A stretch of DNA of 19,455 nucleotides from CANHEE01 sp043777755 (GTDB taxonomy: Bacteria; Bacteroidota; Bacteroidia; Chitinophagales; Saprospiraceae), in the NCBI GenBank assembly GCA_043777755.1, contig JAYWHK010000275.1, positions 1-19,455 on the forward strand, given 5' to 3'. Position numbers and translations under genes: made by a program. Positions 1 through 7,546 of this stretch are shown here, one piece after another. A model generated the notes under the pieces. That model did no database searches. It was not told where the DNA came from and saw nothing but the letters and a program-made list of their open reading frames with translations. How positions within the stretch are numbered: the first letter of the stretch is position 1; the number at the start of each line of letters is the position of its first letter.

Positions 1-16
1 TGTCGTTGAGAAAAAA

Positions 17-59
17 GTTATAAATAACTGACTGTAAGGAAGTTATTTATGATTTTTTG
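17..59 (+). terminator. Hairpin terminator of a gene upstream of the window
   Basis: A 10-bp perfect inverted repeat (20-29 with 41-50, extendable by a G-T pair) encloses an 11-nt loop and is followed by a T6 run (53-58). This is the form of an AT-rich intrinsic terminator. It implies a plus-strand gene that ends just left of the window. Confidence 0.5.
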
Positions 60-69
60 AGCAATCGAC

Positions 70-109
70 TGAAAAAAATAATACTAATTAATTTAGCCCT
101 AATACTTAA
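70..109 (+). repeat. AT-rich repeated motif, copy 1, upstream of the CotH gene
   Basis: Positions 70-98 carry a TGAAAAA-rich sequence containing AATACTAATTAATTTAGCC. It matches, apart from one extra A, the minus strand of 17698-17725. Positions 80-109 also resemble 12489-12518 upstream of the DUF5916 gene. It ends 3 nt before the CotH start codon. The TAATTTAG at 89-96 could be a variant -7 box (consensus TAnnTTTG), but no -33 box is seen at the right distance. Confidence 0.55.
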
Positions 110-111
110 AA

Positions 112-1728
112 ATGAAAAAACAACTTTATATTCTTTTCTCCTTTGCCTTTTATCTTGTACAAGCGCAAAGTAATTTTACGTCGTCCAACTTGCCGATTGT
201 CAAAATAAATACCAATGGAAAATCCATTGGAGAAGACATAAAAATTGTAGCGGATATGTCTGTTATTGATGGCAAAAATGGGGTCAATAAGCCTACCGAT
301 GTAGCGACTTATCAAGGCAAAATAGGAATAGAACTCCGTGGTAGCACCTCTCTTTTTTTATCAGATAGAAAACCATATTCTGTAGAAACCCGTCAAGACG
401 ATGGCATTAGCAACAAAAACATGGAATTGTTAGGTTTGCCAAAAGAAAATGACTGGGCTTTTTTAGCACCTTTTGCAGACAAAACTTTGATTAGAGAAGC
501 CTTTATGTATGACCTCGCAAATCAACTCATGCCTTGGGCACCGCATTTTCGATTCGTAGATGTAATGGTCAATGAAAAATACGAAGGGATTTATATGGTG
601 ACTGAAAAAATCAAGCAAGGCAAGAATCGGGTCAATATTGATAAAATGGAAGTCACTGACAACGATGGAGATGAACTTACTGGCGGTTATATTTTTGCTT
701 TTGATAAATTAAAAAACAAAGATGTTTTTTTCTATTCTAAATATTTGTATCCCAACCAAAGTGCTTATCCTGAATACGTCATTGCTTCGCCAAAGACAGA
801 CAATATTTCTACGACACAAAAGGATTATTTAAGAAAATGGGTACATGATTTTGAAGAAGTGATGAGATCCCCGAAATACAATGATGTCAATACAGGCTAT
901 CCAAAAATCATTGATGTACAGTCTTTTGTAGATTTTGTTCTTTTGAATGAACTAAGTCGAAATATTGATGGTTATCGCCTGAGTACTTATTTTCACAAAG
1001 ATAAAAATAGTATTGATGGTCGTTTGCACGCAGGTCCCGCTTGGGATTACAACATTACGCTTGGCAACGCCAACTATTGCAACGCTCAAAGTACAAGTGG
1101 TTGGGCTTTTGATTTCAATAACATTTGCGGACAAGACAAATGGACAATTCATTTTTGGTGGCAAAAACTTATTGAAGACCAACAATTCAGAATTTTATTG
1201 AAAAAAAGATGGCAAACACTCCGCAAAAAAGATTGGACAAACACACAATTAGAACAAAAGATTGATTCGCTTAAAAATATCATCGGAGATGCTCATAATG
1301 AGCATTTTAAACGTTTTAATATTTTAAAGAAATCCGTTTGGCCCAATCCCGCCATATACCACACTTATGCCAATGAAGTATGGGCACTCAAAGATTGGAC
1401 AAAAAAAAGAGCCGATTGGATGGACTCTGCCTTTGCTGACATTACAGAAGTTTCGACAAAATTAGGGGAAGGCGAGAGTTTCAAAATTTATCCCAATCCG
1501 ACCACTGAATTGGTGACATTTGAATTTAAATCCAATTTCGACAATTCAAAATATACCGTAGAGTTTTACAACATCAATGGACAAATGGTACATTCGGAAA
1601 GTACGCAGTTCCTAACCCGTTGGAATCATACGCTACAAGTCAATCTCAGTAATCTACCAAAAGGCATTTATTTTTATCGTTTCACTGGACTTGGTGGAAT
1701 AAAAATGGGTAAAATTTTAAAAAATTAA
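112..1728 (+). CDS. Secreted CotH-kinase-like protein with type IX sorting domain
   Basis: This is a 538-residue secreted protein of the CotH family, a divergent protein-kinase-like fold first described in spore-coat proteins. It begins with a hydrophobic signal peptide ending in VQAQS (about residues 1-20). CotH hallmarks follow: RGSTSL, a GLPKENDWAFLAPF stretch, DKTLIRE, NEKYEGIYMVTEKIKQGKNR, and AGPAWDYN at residues 307-314, whose Asp312/Asn314 probably correspond to the metal-binding pair. Residues about 459-538 form a type IX secretion (Por) C-terminal sorting domain: YPNPTTE, then YNINGQMV, then LPKGIYFYR and a KMGKILKN tail. It should cross the outer membrane by the T9SS and be attached to the surface or released. 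Its substrate is unknown. The start is the ATG heading the signal peptide. It converges on the PorG-like gene and shares a terminator with it. Confidence 0.9.
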   Translation: MKKQLYILFSFAFYLVQAQSNFTSSNLPIVKINTNGKSIGEDIKIVADMSVIDGKNGVNKPTDVATYQGKIGIELRGSTSLFLSDRKPYSVETRQDDGISNKNMELLGLPKENDWAFLAPFADKTLIREAFMYDLANQLMPWAPHFRFVDVMVNEKYEGIYMVTEKIKQGKNRVNIDKMEVTDNDGDELTGGYIFAFDKLKNKDVFFYSKYLYPNQSAYPEYVIASPKTDNISTTQKDYLRKWVHDFEEVMRSPKYNDVNTGYPKIIDVQSFVDFVLLNELSRNIDGYRLSTYFHKDKNSIDGRLHAGPAWDYNITLGNANYCNAQSTSGWAFDFNNICGQDKWTIHFWWQKLIEDQQFRILLKKRWQTLRKKDWTNTQLEQKIDSLKNIIGDAHNEHFKRFNILKKSVWPNPAIYHTYANEVWALKDWTKKRADWMDSAFADITEVSTKLGEGESFKIYPNPTTELVTFEFKSNFDNSKYTVEFYNINGQMVHSESTQFLTRWNHTLQVNLSNLPKGIYFYRFTGLGGIKMGKILKN

Positions 1729-1767
1729 TGCCGATAAAAAATAATCACTAAAAAAAATGCTTATTCA

Positions 1768-1813
1768 AAAATAAAAGCCGCTATTTTTTATAAAAAATAG
1801 CGGCTTTTATTTT
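1768..1813. terminator. Bidirectional terminator between convergent genes
   Basis: Perfect 23-bp inverted repeat (1768-1790 with 1791-1813) with no spacer. The core is AAAAGCCGCTATTTTTTA and its complement, giving a GC-containing stem with A and T tracts on both sides. It can stop transcription from both directions and overlaps the stop codon of the minus-strand gene (1812-1814). Confidence 0.9.
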
Positions 1814-2732
1814 AAAATTTAAAGCAATCTCTTGTGCTTTTATGTTTTGAAAAACGTTTTGCATTTTTACCATCAAAAGGATCATAAAAATTATACGTCA
1901 CTTTTATACAGCTCAAATAAAAATAATCAAAAACTTTTTGATTGCCTCTGCTAGAGCCTGCTGGCGCCAATTCTATTTGGTCACTACCTTTGAGTTCCCC
2001 TACACGATTGCTCAGTGCTGCGGCAATCCAATCACCTTTTTCTTCCAAAATATCAGTGTAGGGAACATAATTCCCTGCAACATCATCTAAATAGTCTGTA
2101 AAAGTTCTGTAAACTGAAAATTCAACGGCAACATTTACTTTTTGATTGACAGCAAATTTTAATCCACCACCAAAATCCAAGGTCGGGCTGACCAGGCTGT
2201 ATGGTTTGCGGTCTGGATATTTTTTCAAGCCTTGACCTTCTGTTCCGAGTGGTTGCAATTCATATATTTTGCCTTTGTATTCTGCTTTGGGATTAAAAAA
2301 CATCACACCGCCACCAGCAAAACCATACAAAGAAAAATTGCGGTCTTGCATAGGATTATAGCCTGTAATCTGCCAATCAAAACGAGCGCAAATATCGGTC
2401 ACGGGTGATTCAAAGCTAAGATTGCGCTTTCTTCGTTCAGGATTTTCCGCAAAATTATCACCGCCTTTGGCTTTGCCTCTTTGTACTTCAAGGTTAATGC
2501 CGATGTAATCATTAAAATAGTAACCTGCATGAATACCTCCTGCAAGACTAATATTTTTAGAAATTTCTGAAACATTACTCCCCAAAACGTCGCCTTGATA
2601 AAAAGACAAGCCTACGGCTGGACCAATCTCCAAACGAGATTGCGCAAATAGTTTTTGATTATTAAAAGGATAAATAAAAACAAGCGTAGTTAGGGCAGCA
2701 AATAGGAGTGTTTTTTTTCTGAAAAAAATCAT
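1812..2732 (-). CDS. Outer-membrane beta-barrel protein, DUF6089/PorG-like
   Basis: A 306-residue protein with a long signal peptide (about residues 1-31, ending KLFAQS). The mature N-terminus, containing GPAVGLSFYQGDVLGSN, is typical of DUF6089 proteins. Repeated amphipathic strands, glycines and aromatics (NLEVQRGKA, LYGFAGGGVMFFNP, LDFGGGLKFAVNQKV) continue to a final strand near YLSCIKVTYNFYDPF, consistent with an 8-strand or larger barrel. DUF6089 includes PorG, an accessory outer-membrane component of the type IX secretion system, and the nearby T9SS cargo gene makes that attractive. The assignment to PorG itself is an inference. A small membrane-protein ORF lies 56 nt upstream on the same strand. 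The stop codon sits inside the shared terminator. Confidence 0.75.
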   Translation of the reverse strand: MIFFRKKTLLFAALTTLVFIYPFNNQKLFAQSRLEIGPAVGLSFYQGDVLGSNVSEISKNISLAGGIHAGYYFNDYIGINLEVQRGKAKGGDNFAENPERRKRNLSFESPVTDICARFDWQITGYNPMQDRNFSLYGFAGGGVMFFNPKAEYKGKIYELQPLGTEGQGLKKYPDRKPYSLVSPTLDFGGGLKFAVNQKVNVAVEFSVYRTFTDYLDDVAGNYVPYTDILEEKGDWIAAALSNRVGELKGSDQIELAPAGSSRGNQKVFDYFYLSCIKVTYNFYDPFDGKNAKRFSKHKSTRDCFKF

Positions 2733-2788
2733 TACTTCGTTATGGTTTAGGAATATTGTGATGTATCGTAACTAAAACGATATTCATT

Positions 2789-2935
2789 TTATTTTATTTT
2801 GAAATGAATTATATTTAACGCCATAAATATTAACAAGGTTACAAAGGCATAAATTGTACCAAAAGGACAAGTGTATTTACGACTAATTTTTTCTTTTTTA
2901 TCAAGTAATACGTTCATTTCATCGAATAGTGTCAT
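2789..2935 (-). CDS. Small single-pass membrane protein (48 residues), hypothetical
   Basis: An ATG-initiated frame of 48 codons on the minus strand. It starts MTLFDEMNVLLDKKEKISR, a charged and probably helical head, followed by one hydrophobic segment (about residues 26-43, IYAFVTLLIFMALNII) and a short basic tail (HFKIK). The positive charges at both ends and a clean membrane span are more orderly than expected from chance in AT-rich spacer. It lies 56 nt upstream of the PorG-like gene on the same strand and may be co-transcribed with it. No Shine-Dalgarno is seen, as is usual in Bacteroidota. No family is recognised and the function is unknown. It could still be a chance ORF. Confidence 0.4.
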   Translation of the reverse strand: MTLFDEMNVLLDKKEKISRKYTCPFGTIYAFVTLLIFMALNIIHFKIK

Positions 2936-2975
2936 TTTTAATATAATTTTAAAATAAATAATTATTAATTTGTCG

Positions 2976-2983
2976 TATCTTTG
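2976..2983 (+). promoter_or_regulatory. -7 box upstream of the S8 protease gene
   Basis: TATCTTTG matches the Bacteroidota -7 consensus TAnnTTTG, 82 nt before the start codon. No good TTTG -33 element is seen 18-21 nt upstream, so the call is moderate. Confidence 0.45.
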
Positions 2984-3065
2984 ACATCTTATTACAATTT
3001 ACTATGTCTTTATACTATATTATATGTATAATTTTAGATTTTTGATAATTAAATAAATCAGTAAA

Positions 3066-4763
3066 ATGATGTTAAACAAAGCAATTATTTTTCTTTTGAT
3101 GTTTGGAGCAGTCGCAGTATCGGCTCAAAAACCCGCTGGAGCTCCCGAAGATTGGTTTCACCGTGATCCTTCCGAAGGTTTTAACGGACTTGGAACAAAC
3201 AAAGTTTATGATACCGTACTAAAAGGTAAAAAATCTCAAACCATTATCGTGGCAGTCTTGGATTCTGGCGTTGATGGAGAACATGAAGACCTCAAAGAGG
3301 TCATGTGGACTAACCCTGGTGAAATCCCTGGGAACGGCATTGACGATGACAGAAATGGTTACGTTGATGACATTCATGGTTGGAACTTTATAGGTGGTAA
3401 AAATGGCAGCATTCACCATGAAACCCTTGAATTGACACGTCTTTATGCAAAATTACGTAAAAAATATGGCAATTCAACCGTAAAAGTAGATACAAGTGCA
3501 AAGGAGTACAAGCAGTACGTACAATACCGAGATTTGGTAGAGAACGCTCGTGCTACAGCGAAAGCAAGTATTGATAAAATGGCAGCACAAGAAATTGCAA
3601 TCAACGCTTCTTTTGATAAAGTAAATACTTTATTAGGAGATAAAGCGGTAACTATTGCAAATGTCAAGGCAATTAGCGATGGTGACAAAGAAGCTGCTTT
3701 GGGTAAAAAAGTATTGTTAAGTATTTTGGAAGAAGAGGAATTAAAATCCGTTGCTGATGCAAAAAAAATGATGTCAGAACAGATTGCAGAAGGTAGAGAA
3801 CATTATGAAGTGCAGTACAACTGCCAACACAATCCTGACTTTAATGAGCGTGCAACAATCGTAGGTGACAATCCTGATAATTCTTATGAGCGTTATTATG
3901 GTAACAACGATACTCGTGGCCCTGATGCCTCGCATGGTACACACGTAGCAGGTATTATTGCTGCAAGTCGCAAGAATGGCAAAGGTATGGACGGTGTCGC
4001 AGACAACGTGAAAATCATGTCAGTTCGTTGTGTTCCTGATGGTGATGAGCGTGATAAAGACGTTGCAAATGCCATCATTTACGCTGTGGATAATGGTGCA
4101 TCTGTTATCAATATGAGTTTTGGAAAGAGTTATTCTTGGGATAAAAAAGCTGTTGATAAAGCTGTAAAATATGCAAATGACCACGATGTCCTTTTGGTAC
4201 ACGCTGCTGGTAATGATGCAAATAACAATGATACAGGCGGTAACTTCCCTTCTAAAAACTTTGAAAAACCAGGTGTTTTCAAGGCAAAACAAGCTAAAAA
4301 CTGGTTAGAAATCGGTGCGCTTTCTTGGAAGGCTGGTGAAGATTTACCTGCAACATTCTCTAACTATGGTAAAAAAATGGTAGATGTATTTTCTCCTGGT
4401 GTTGCGATTTATTCAACAACACCTGACAATACGTATTCATCTTACCAAGGAACATCAATGGCTGCGCCTGCTTGTGCTGGTGTTGTGGCGTTGATTCGTT
4501 CTTATTATCCAGAATTGAGTGCCAATCAAGTAAAAGAAATCATTAGAGGTTCTTCTATTCAATCTGACCAAATGGTAAAGTTACCATCAAAAGTAAGAGG
4601 AAAACCTCCTGTAATGGTTAAGTTTAGCGATATTTCTAATACAGGTGGTTTTGTGAACTCTACAAATGCTATCAACAAAGCTGCGACAACACCTGCGAAA
4701 CCAAATCGTAAGGCAACTTGGAGGTCAGCTGGTTTGAAAGTATCAAAAGAAGTACGTCCATAA
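3066..4763 (+). CDS. Secreted subtilisin-like serine protease (S8 family)
   Basis: A 565-residue S8 peptidase with a signal peptide (about residues 1-20, ending VSAQ). The catalytic triad is visible: Asp66 in VAVLDSGVD, His290 in HGTHVAGI and Ser464 in GTSMAAP. The probable oxyanion Asn383 is in HAAGND. Asp and His are separated by about 220 residues, far more than in classical subtilisins. Most of this insert (about 120-255) is charged and probably helical, with two regions rich in Lys, Glu and Ala. It lacks a recognisable type IX sorting domain, so it probably acts in the periplasm or is exported another way. The ATG at 3069 is an equally possible start. It is monocistronic, with its own -7 box and terminator. 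Its role is likely general proteolysis or processing of exported proteins; the substrate is not known. Confidence 0.93.
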   Translation: MMLNKAIIFLLMFGAVAVSAQKPAGAPEDWFHRDPSEGFNGLGTNKVYDTVLKGKKSQTIIVAVLDSGVDGEHEDLKEVMWTNPGEIPGNGIDDDRNGYVDDIHGWNFIGGKNGSIHHETLELTRLYAKLRKKYGNSTVKVDTSAKEYKQYVQYRDLVENARATAKASIDKMAAQEIAINASFDKVNTLLGDKAVTIANVKAISDGDKEAALGKKVLLSILEEEELKSVADAKKMMSEQIAEGREHYEVQYNCQHNPDFNERATIVGDNPDNSYERYYGNNDTRGPDASHGTHVAGIIAASRKNGKGMDGVADNVKIMSVRCVPDGDERDKDVANAIIYAVDNGASVINMSFGKSYSWDKKAVDKAVKYANDHDVLLVHAAGNDANNNDTGGNFPSKNFEKPGVFKAKQAKNWLEIGALSWKAGEDLPATFSNYGKKMVDVFSPGVAIYSTTPDNTYSSYQGTSMAAPACAGVVALIRSYYPELSANQVKEIIRGSSIQSDQMVKLPSKVRGKPPVMVKFSDISNTGGFVNSTNAINKAATTPAKPNRKATWRSAGLKVSKEVRP

Positions 4764-4791
4764 AATAATTTTTAATTAAAATTATAAAGTA

Positions 4792-4826
4792 AAAAAATGG
4801 CTTGCCTTTTAGGTAAGCCATTTTTT
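4792..4826 (+). terminator. Intrinsic terminator of the S8 protease gene
   Basis: A 15-bp stem (4792-4806 with 4812-4826, one G-T pair) with a 5-nt loop and a T6 tail, 28 nt after the stop codon. The A-tract and T-tract make it potentially bidirectional. Confidence 0.85.
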
Positions 4827-4888
4827 ATGGAATAAAGTAGCGAAACAGACAATTTATTGAGAATAGATGAAAAAATTAAGCTACAATT

Positions 4889-4918
4889 TTTGACTTCACT
4901 GTAGTTTATTTATATTTG
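4889..4918 (+). promoter_or_regulatory. Promoter of the carboxyltransferase gene
   Basis: A -33 box TTTG (4889-4892), an 18-nt spacer and a -7 box TATATTTG (4911-4918) fit the Bacteroidota housekeeping promoter well. Predicted transcription start is near 4925, giving a leader of about 65 nt. Confidence 0.7.
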
Positions 4919-4989
4919 CAAAAATATACATTCTTCTTTGCGATACAACCACAATCAATCGCTAAAAAAACCAAGTATTCCATTTTATT

Positions 4990-6531
4990 ATGCAAAAACA
5001 ACTTGATTTATTAGTAAAAAACACCGAAAAAGCCAAGTTGGGCGGTGGTCAAAAACGCATTGATGCACAACACTCAAAGCGCAAACTTACAGCTCGGGAG
5101 CGTATTCACTTTTTATTAGATGAAGGCTCATTTGAAGAGATTGGTATGTTTGTACAACATCGTTGTACAGATTTTGACATGCAAGAACAGCAATTTTTAG
5201 GCGATGGCGTTGTTACAGGTTATGGAACAGTAAATGGTCGCTTAATTTACATTTTTGCACAAGACTTTACCGTTTTTGGCGGTTCATTGTCAGAAACTCA
5301 CGCTGAAAAAATCTGTAAAATAATGGATTTGGCAATGAAAAATGGCGCACCGTTAATTGGTTTGAACGATTCAGGAGGCGCACGTATTCAAGAAGGCGTA
5401 CAATCGTTGGGTGGATATGCTGATATTTTTTATAAAAATACCTTAGCATCAGGAGCGATACCACAGATTTCTGCGATTATGGGCCCTTGTGCTGGTGGTG
5501 CTGTTTATAGTCCAGCCATCACAGATTTTACAATCATGGTTGAAAATACTTCCTATATGTTTGTTACAGGTCCGAATGTTGTGAAAACAGTAACGAATGA
5601 AACCGTTACTTCGGAAGAATTGGGTGGAGCTTCTACGCACGCTTCCAAATCAGGCGTAACACATTTAACAGCAAGCAACGATTTAGAATGTATCGCAAAA
5701 TTAAAACAGTTGTTGGCTTATATTCCTCAAAACTGTGATGAAAAAGCACCTTCGATTCCATTTGTTTTAGGTGATGAATACCGAGAAGAGTTGCAGCACT
5801 TGATTCCAGAAAGTCCAAATCAACCTTATGACATACGAGAAGTTATCGCACAAGTCGCTGACGAAGATAGTTTTTTTGAAATTCATGAACAATATGCAGA
5901 AAATATAGTCATTGGTTTTGCTCGTTTGGCTGGAAAAAGTATAGGTATTGTTGCCAATCAGCCAGCCAGTTTGGCTGGTGTTTTAGATGTCAATTCTTCC
6001 AAAAAAGGAGCAAGATTTGTTCGTTTTTGTGATTGTTTTAATATTCCTTTGCTCGTTTTGGAAGATGTTCCAGGTTTTTTACCAGGAACAGACCAAGAGT
6101 GGAACGGTATTATCACCAATGGTGCTAAGTTATTATACGCTTTTTGCGAAGCCACTGTTCCCCGAATTACAGTTATTACCCGAAAGGCTTATGGAGGTGC
6201 TTATGACGTAATGAACTCAAAACATATTGGCGCAGACATGAATTTTGCTTGGCCTACTGCCGAAATTGCCGTTATGGGCGCAAAAGGTGCGGCCGAAATT
6301 ATTTTTAAAAGAGAAATTGATGCTGCTGAAAATCCTGCTGAAAAATTAGCCGAAAAAGAGGCTGAATACATTGCTAATTTTGCCAATCCTTACAAAGCTG
6401 CTGCCCGTGGTTTTATTGACGAAGTTATTCATCCAAGAGAAACTCGTCGAAAACTCATCAAGGCTTTTGCAATGTTGGAAAATAAAAAAGTAAAATTACC
6501 AAACAAAAAACATGGAAATATTCCATTGTAA
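4990..6531 (+). CDS. Acyl-CoA carboxylase carboxyltransferase subunit (PccB/MmdA-like)
   Basis: A 513-residue, full-length carboxyltransferase with two crotonase-type halves. The N-half has GGSLSETHAEKI, LIGLNDSGGARIQEGV and MGPCAGGAVYSPAITDF. The C-half has DVPGFLPGTDQEWNGII, a TVITRKAYGGAYDVM stretch and PTAEIAVMGAKGAAEII. The paired oxyanion-hole glycines (SGGARIQEG, GPCAGG, RKAYGGAY) are intact. In biotin-dependent enzymes this subunit transfers CO2 from carboxybiotin to propionyl-CoA or acetyl-CoA; in methylmalonyl-CoA decarboxylase it works in reverse. No biotin carboxylase or biotin-carrier gene lies next to it, so the acyl-CoA specificity and partners cannot be read from context. It is transcribed alone, with a strong promoter upstream and a long hairpin downstream. 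Confidence 0.93.
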   Translation: MQKQLDLLVKNTEKAKLGGGQKRIDAQHSKRKLTARERIHFLLDEGSFEEIGMFVQHRCTDFDMQEQQFLGDGVVTGYGTVNGRLIYIFAQDFTVFGGSLSETHAEKICKIMDLAMKNGAPLIGLNDSGGARIQEGVQSLGGYADIFYKNTLASGAIPQISAIMGPCAGGAVYSPAITDFTIMVENTSYMFVTGPNVVKTVTNETVTSEELGGASTHASKSGVTHLTASNDLECIAKLKQLLAYIPQNCDEKAPSIPFVLGDEYREELQHLIPESPNQPYDIREVIAQVADEDSFFEIHEQYAENIVIGFARLAGKSIGIVANQPASLAGVLDVNSSKKGARFVRFCDCFNIPLLVLEDVPGFLPGTDQEWNGIITNGAKLLYAFCEATVPRITVITRKAYGGAYDVMNSKHIGADMNFAWPTAEIAVMGAKGAAEIIFKREIDAAENPAEKLAEKEAEYIANFANPYKAAARGFIDEVIHPRETRRKLIKAFAMLENKKVKLPNKKHGNIPL

Positions 6532-6537
6532 AAATTG

Positions 6538-6583
6538 AAATCCTAAATTTTTATGCAAAGCGTAAAGATTTAGGATTTTTTTT
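6538..6583 (+). terminator. Terminator after the carboxyltransferase gene
   Basis: An 18-bp stem with two wobble pairs (6538-6555 with 6561-6578; core AAATCCTAAAT / ATTTAGGATTT), a 5-nt loop, and a T8 run ending at 6583. It starts 7 nt after the stop codon. Confidence 0.85.
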
Positions 6584-6608
6584 ATAAAAATATTTATTAT
6601 TAAAGCAT

Positions 6609-6616
6609 TACCTTTG
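6609..6616 (+). promoter_or_regulatory. -7 box of pyrH
   Basis: TACCTTTG matches TAnnTTTG and lies 16 nt before the pyrH start, giving a very short leader. No TTTG -33 box is found, so this rests on the -7 element and its position after a terminator. Confidence 0.45.
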
Positions 6617-6632
6617 CGTTAAATTTTACTTT

Positions 6633-7346
6633 ATGGCTATTAAATACAAAAGAATCCTACTGAAACTCAGTGGTGAATCGCTCATGGGTGAGCAAAAGTT
6701 CGGAATCGAAGCAGGAATGCTTCGTCATTATGCCAATCAAATCAAACAATTGGTGGATATGGACATAGAAGTAGCCGTTGTGATTGGCGGAGGCAATATT
6801 TTTAGAGGACTTTCTGCCGAAAAATCAGGCATTGAACGTGTCCAAGGTGATTATATGGGCATGATGGCAACCGTGATAAATGGTATGGCTATTCAAAGCG
6901 CACTCGAAACGGTTGGTCTTTATACTCGTTTGATTTCTGCTATTGAAATGAAAGAAATCGCAGAACCTTACATTCGTCGCCGTGCTGTTCGTCATTTAGA
7001 AAAAGGTCGTGTAGTCATTTTTGCAGCAGGTACAGGTTCCCCTTATTTTACAACAGATTCAGCCGCTGCATTGCGTGCCAACGAAATCAAAGCTGATGTT
7101 ATTTTGAAAGGAACACGAGTTGATGGTGTGTACACCGCTGACCCTGAGAAAGATCCAACAGCCACCAAATACGATACTATTTCATTTTCGGAAGTCATTA
7201 AAAAAGGATTGAACGTTATGGATATGACGGCATTTACACTTTGTCAAGAAAATGACCTTCCTATTATTGTTTTTGATATTAACAATCCAGAGAATTTGAT
7301 GCGTATTGTTAAAGGTGAAAACGTAGGTACATTAGTAAAAGGATAG
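6633..7346 (+). CDS. pyrH: UMP kinase
   Basis: Bacterial UMP kinase phosphorylates UMP to UDP with ATP in pyrimidine nucleotide synthesis, as a cytoplasmic hexamer of the amino-acid-kinase fold. The 237-residue length is typical. Signatures in order: RILLKLSGESLMG (P-loop-like N-terminus), VVIGGGNIFRG, the UMP-binding DYMGMMATVINGMAIQ region, a RRAVRHLEKGRVVIFAAGTG stretch, PYFTTDSAAALRA, and ILKGTRVDGVYTADP near the C-terminal ATP-binding part. In many bacteria pyrH is followed by frr, but here the next gene is convergent fumC and a terminator follows directly, so it is monocistronic. Confidence 0.97.
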   Translation: MAIKYKRILLKLSGESLMGEQKFGIEAGMLRHYANQIKQLVDMDIEVAVVIGGGNIFRGLSAEKSGIERVQGDYMGMMATVINGMAIQSALETVGLYTRLISAIEMKEIAEPYIRRRAVRHLEKGRVVIFAAGTGSPYFTTDSAAALRANEIKADVILKGTRVDGVYTADPEKDPTATKYDTISFSEVIKKGLNVMDMTAFTLCQENDLPIIVFDINNPENLMRIVKGENVGTLVKG

Positions 7347-7350
7347 TAAT

Positions 7351-7390
7351 AAAAAATCCAACAGGTATTTACACTTGTTGGATTTTTTTT
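7351..7390 (+). terminator. pyrH: Intrinsic terminator of pyrH
   Basis: A 13-bp perfect stem AAAAAATCCAACA / TGTTGGATTTTTT (7351-7363 with 7376-7388) plus one G-T pair, followed by more T. It begins 4 nt after the stop codon. Confidence 0.88.
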
Positions 7391-7482
7391 ATTTACTATC
7401 TTGTTCTTGAGAAAAACGTATATATACACAACGGATATTGGTTATTAGATATTAAAGATATTGTAAACGCTTGGTGTTCAAT

Positions 7483-7502
7483 ATTTTGCATAAATGCAAA
7501 AT
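7483..7502. repeat. Palindrome ATTTTGCAT-aa-ATGCAAAAT
   Basis: A perfect 9-bp inverted repeat with a 2-nt centre, 44 nt downstream of the fumC stop codon. No T-tract follows on either strand, so it is not a standard terminator. It may be a weak 3' hairpin for fumC or a protein-binding site. Confidence 0.35.
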
Positions 7503-7546
7503 CCCAAAACCACTTTCCGACGTATATATTACATCAATTCAATAAT

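Noticed and set aside
5987..6211. A 74-codon plus-strand frame inside the carboxyltransferase gene
   Set aside because: Out-of-frame shadow of a clearly conserved enzyme gene.
4990..6531. Acetyl-CoA carboxylase AccD/AccA fusion
   Set aside because: No zinc-finger of AccD is present, and the motif wording fits the PccB/MmdA group.
7483..7502. Intrinsic terminator of fumC
   Set aside because: The palindrome is perfect but there is no T-tract on the minus strand; kept only as a repeat.
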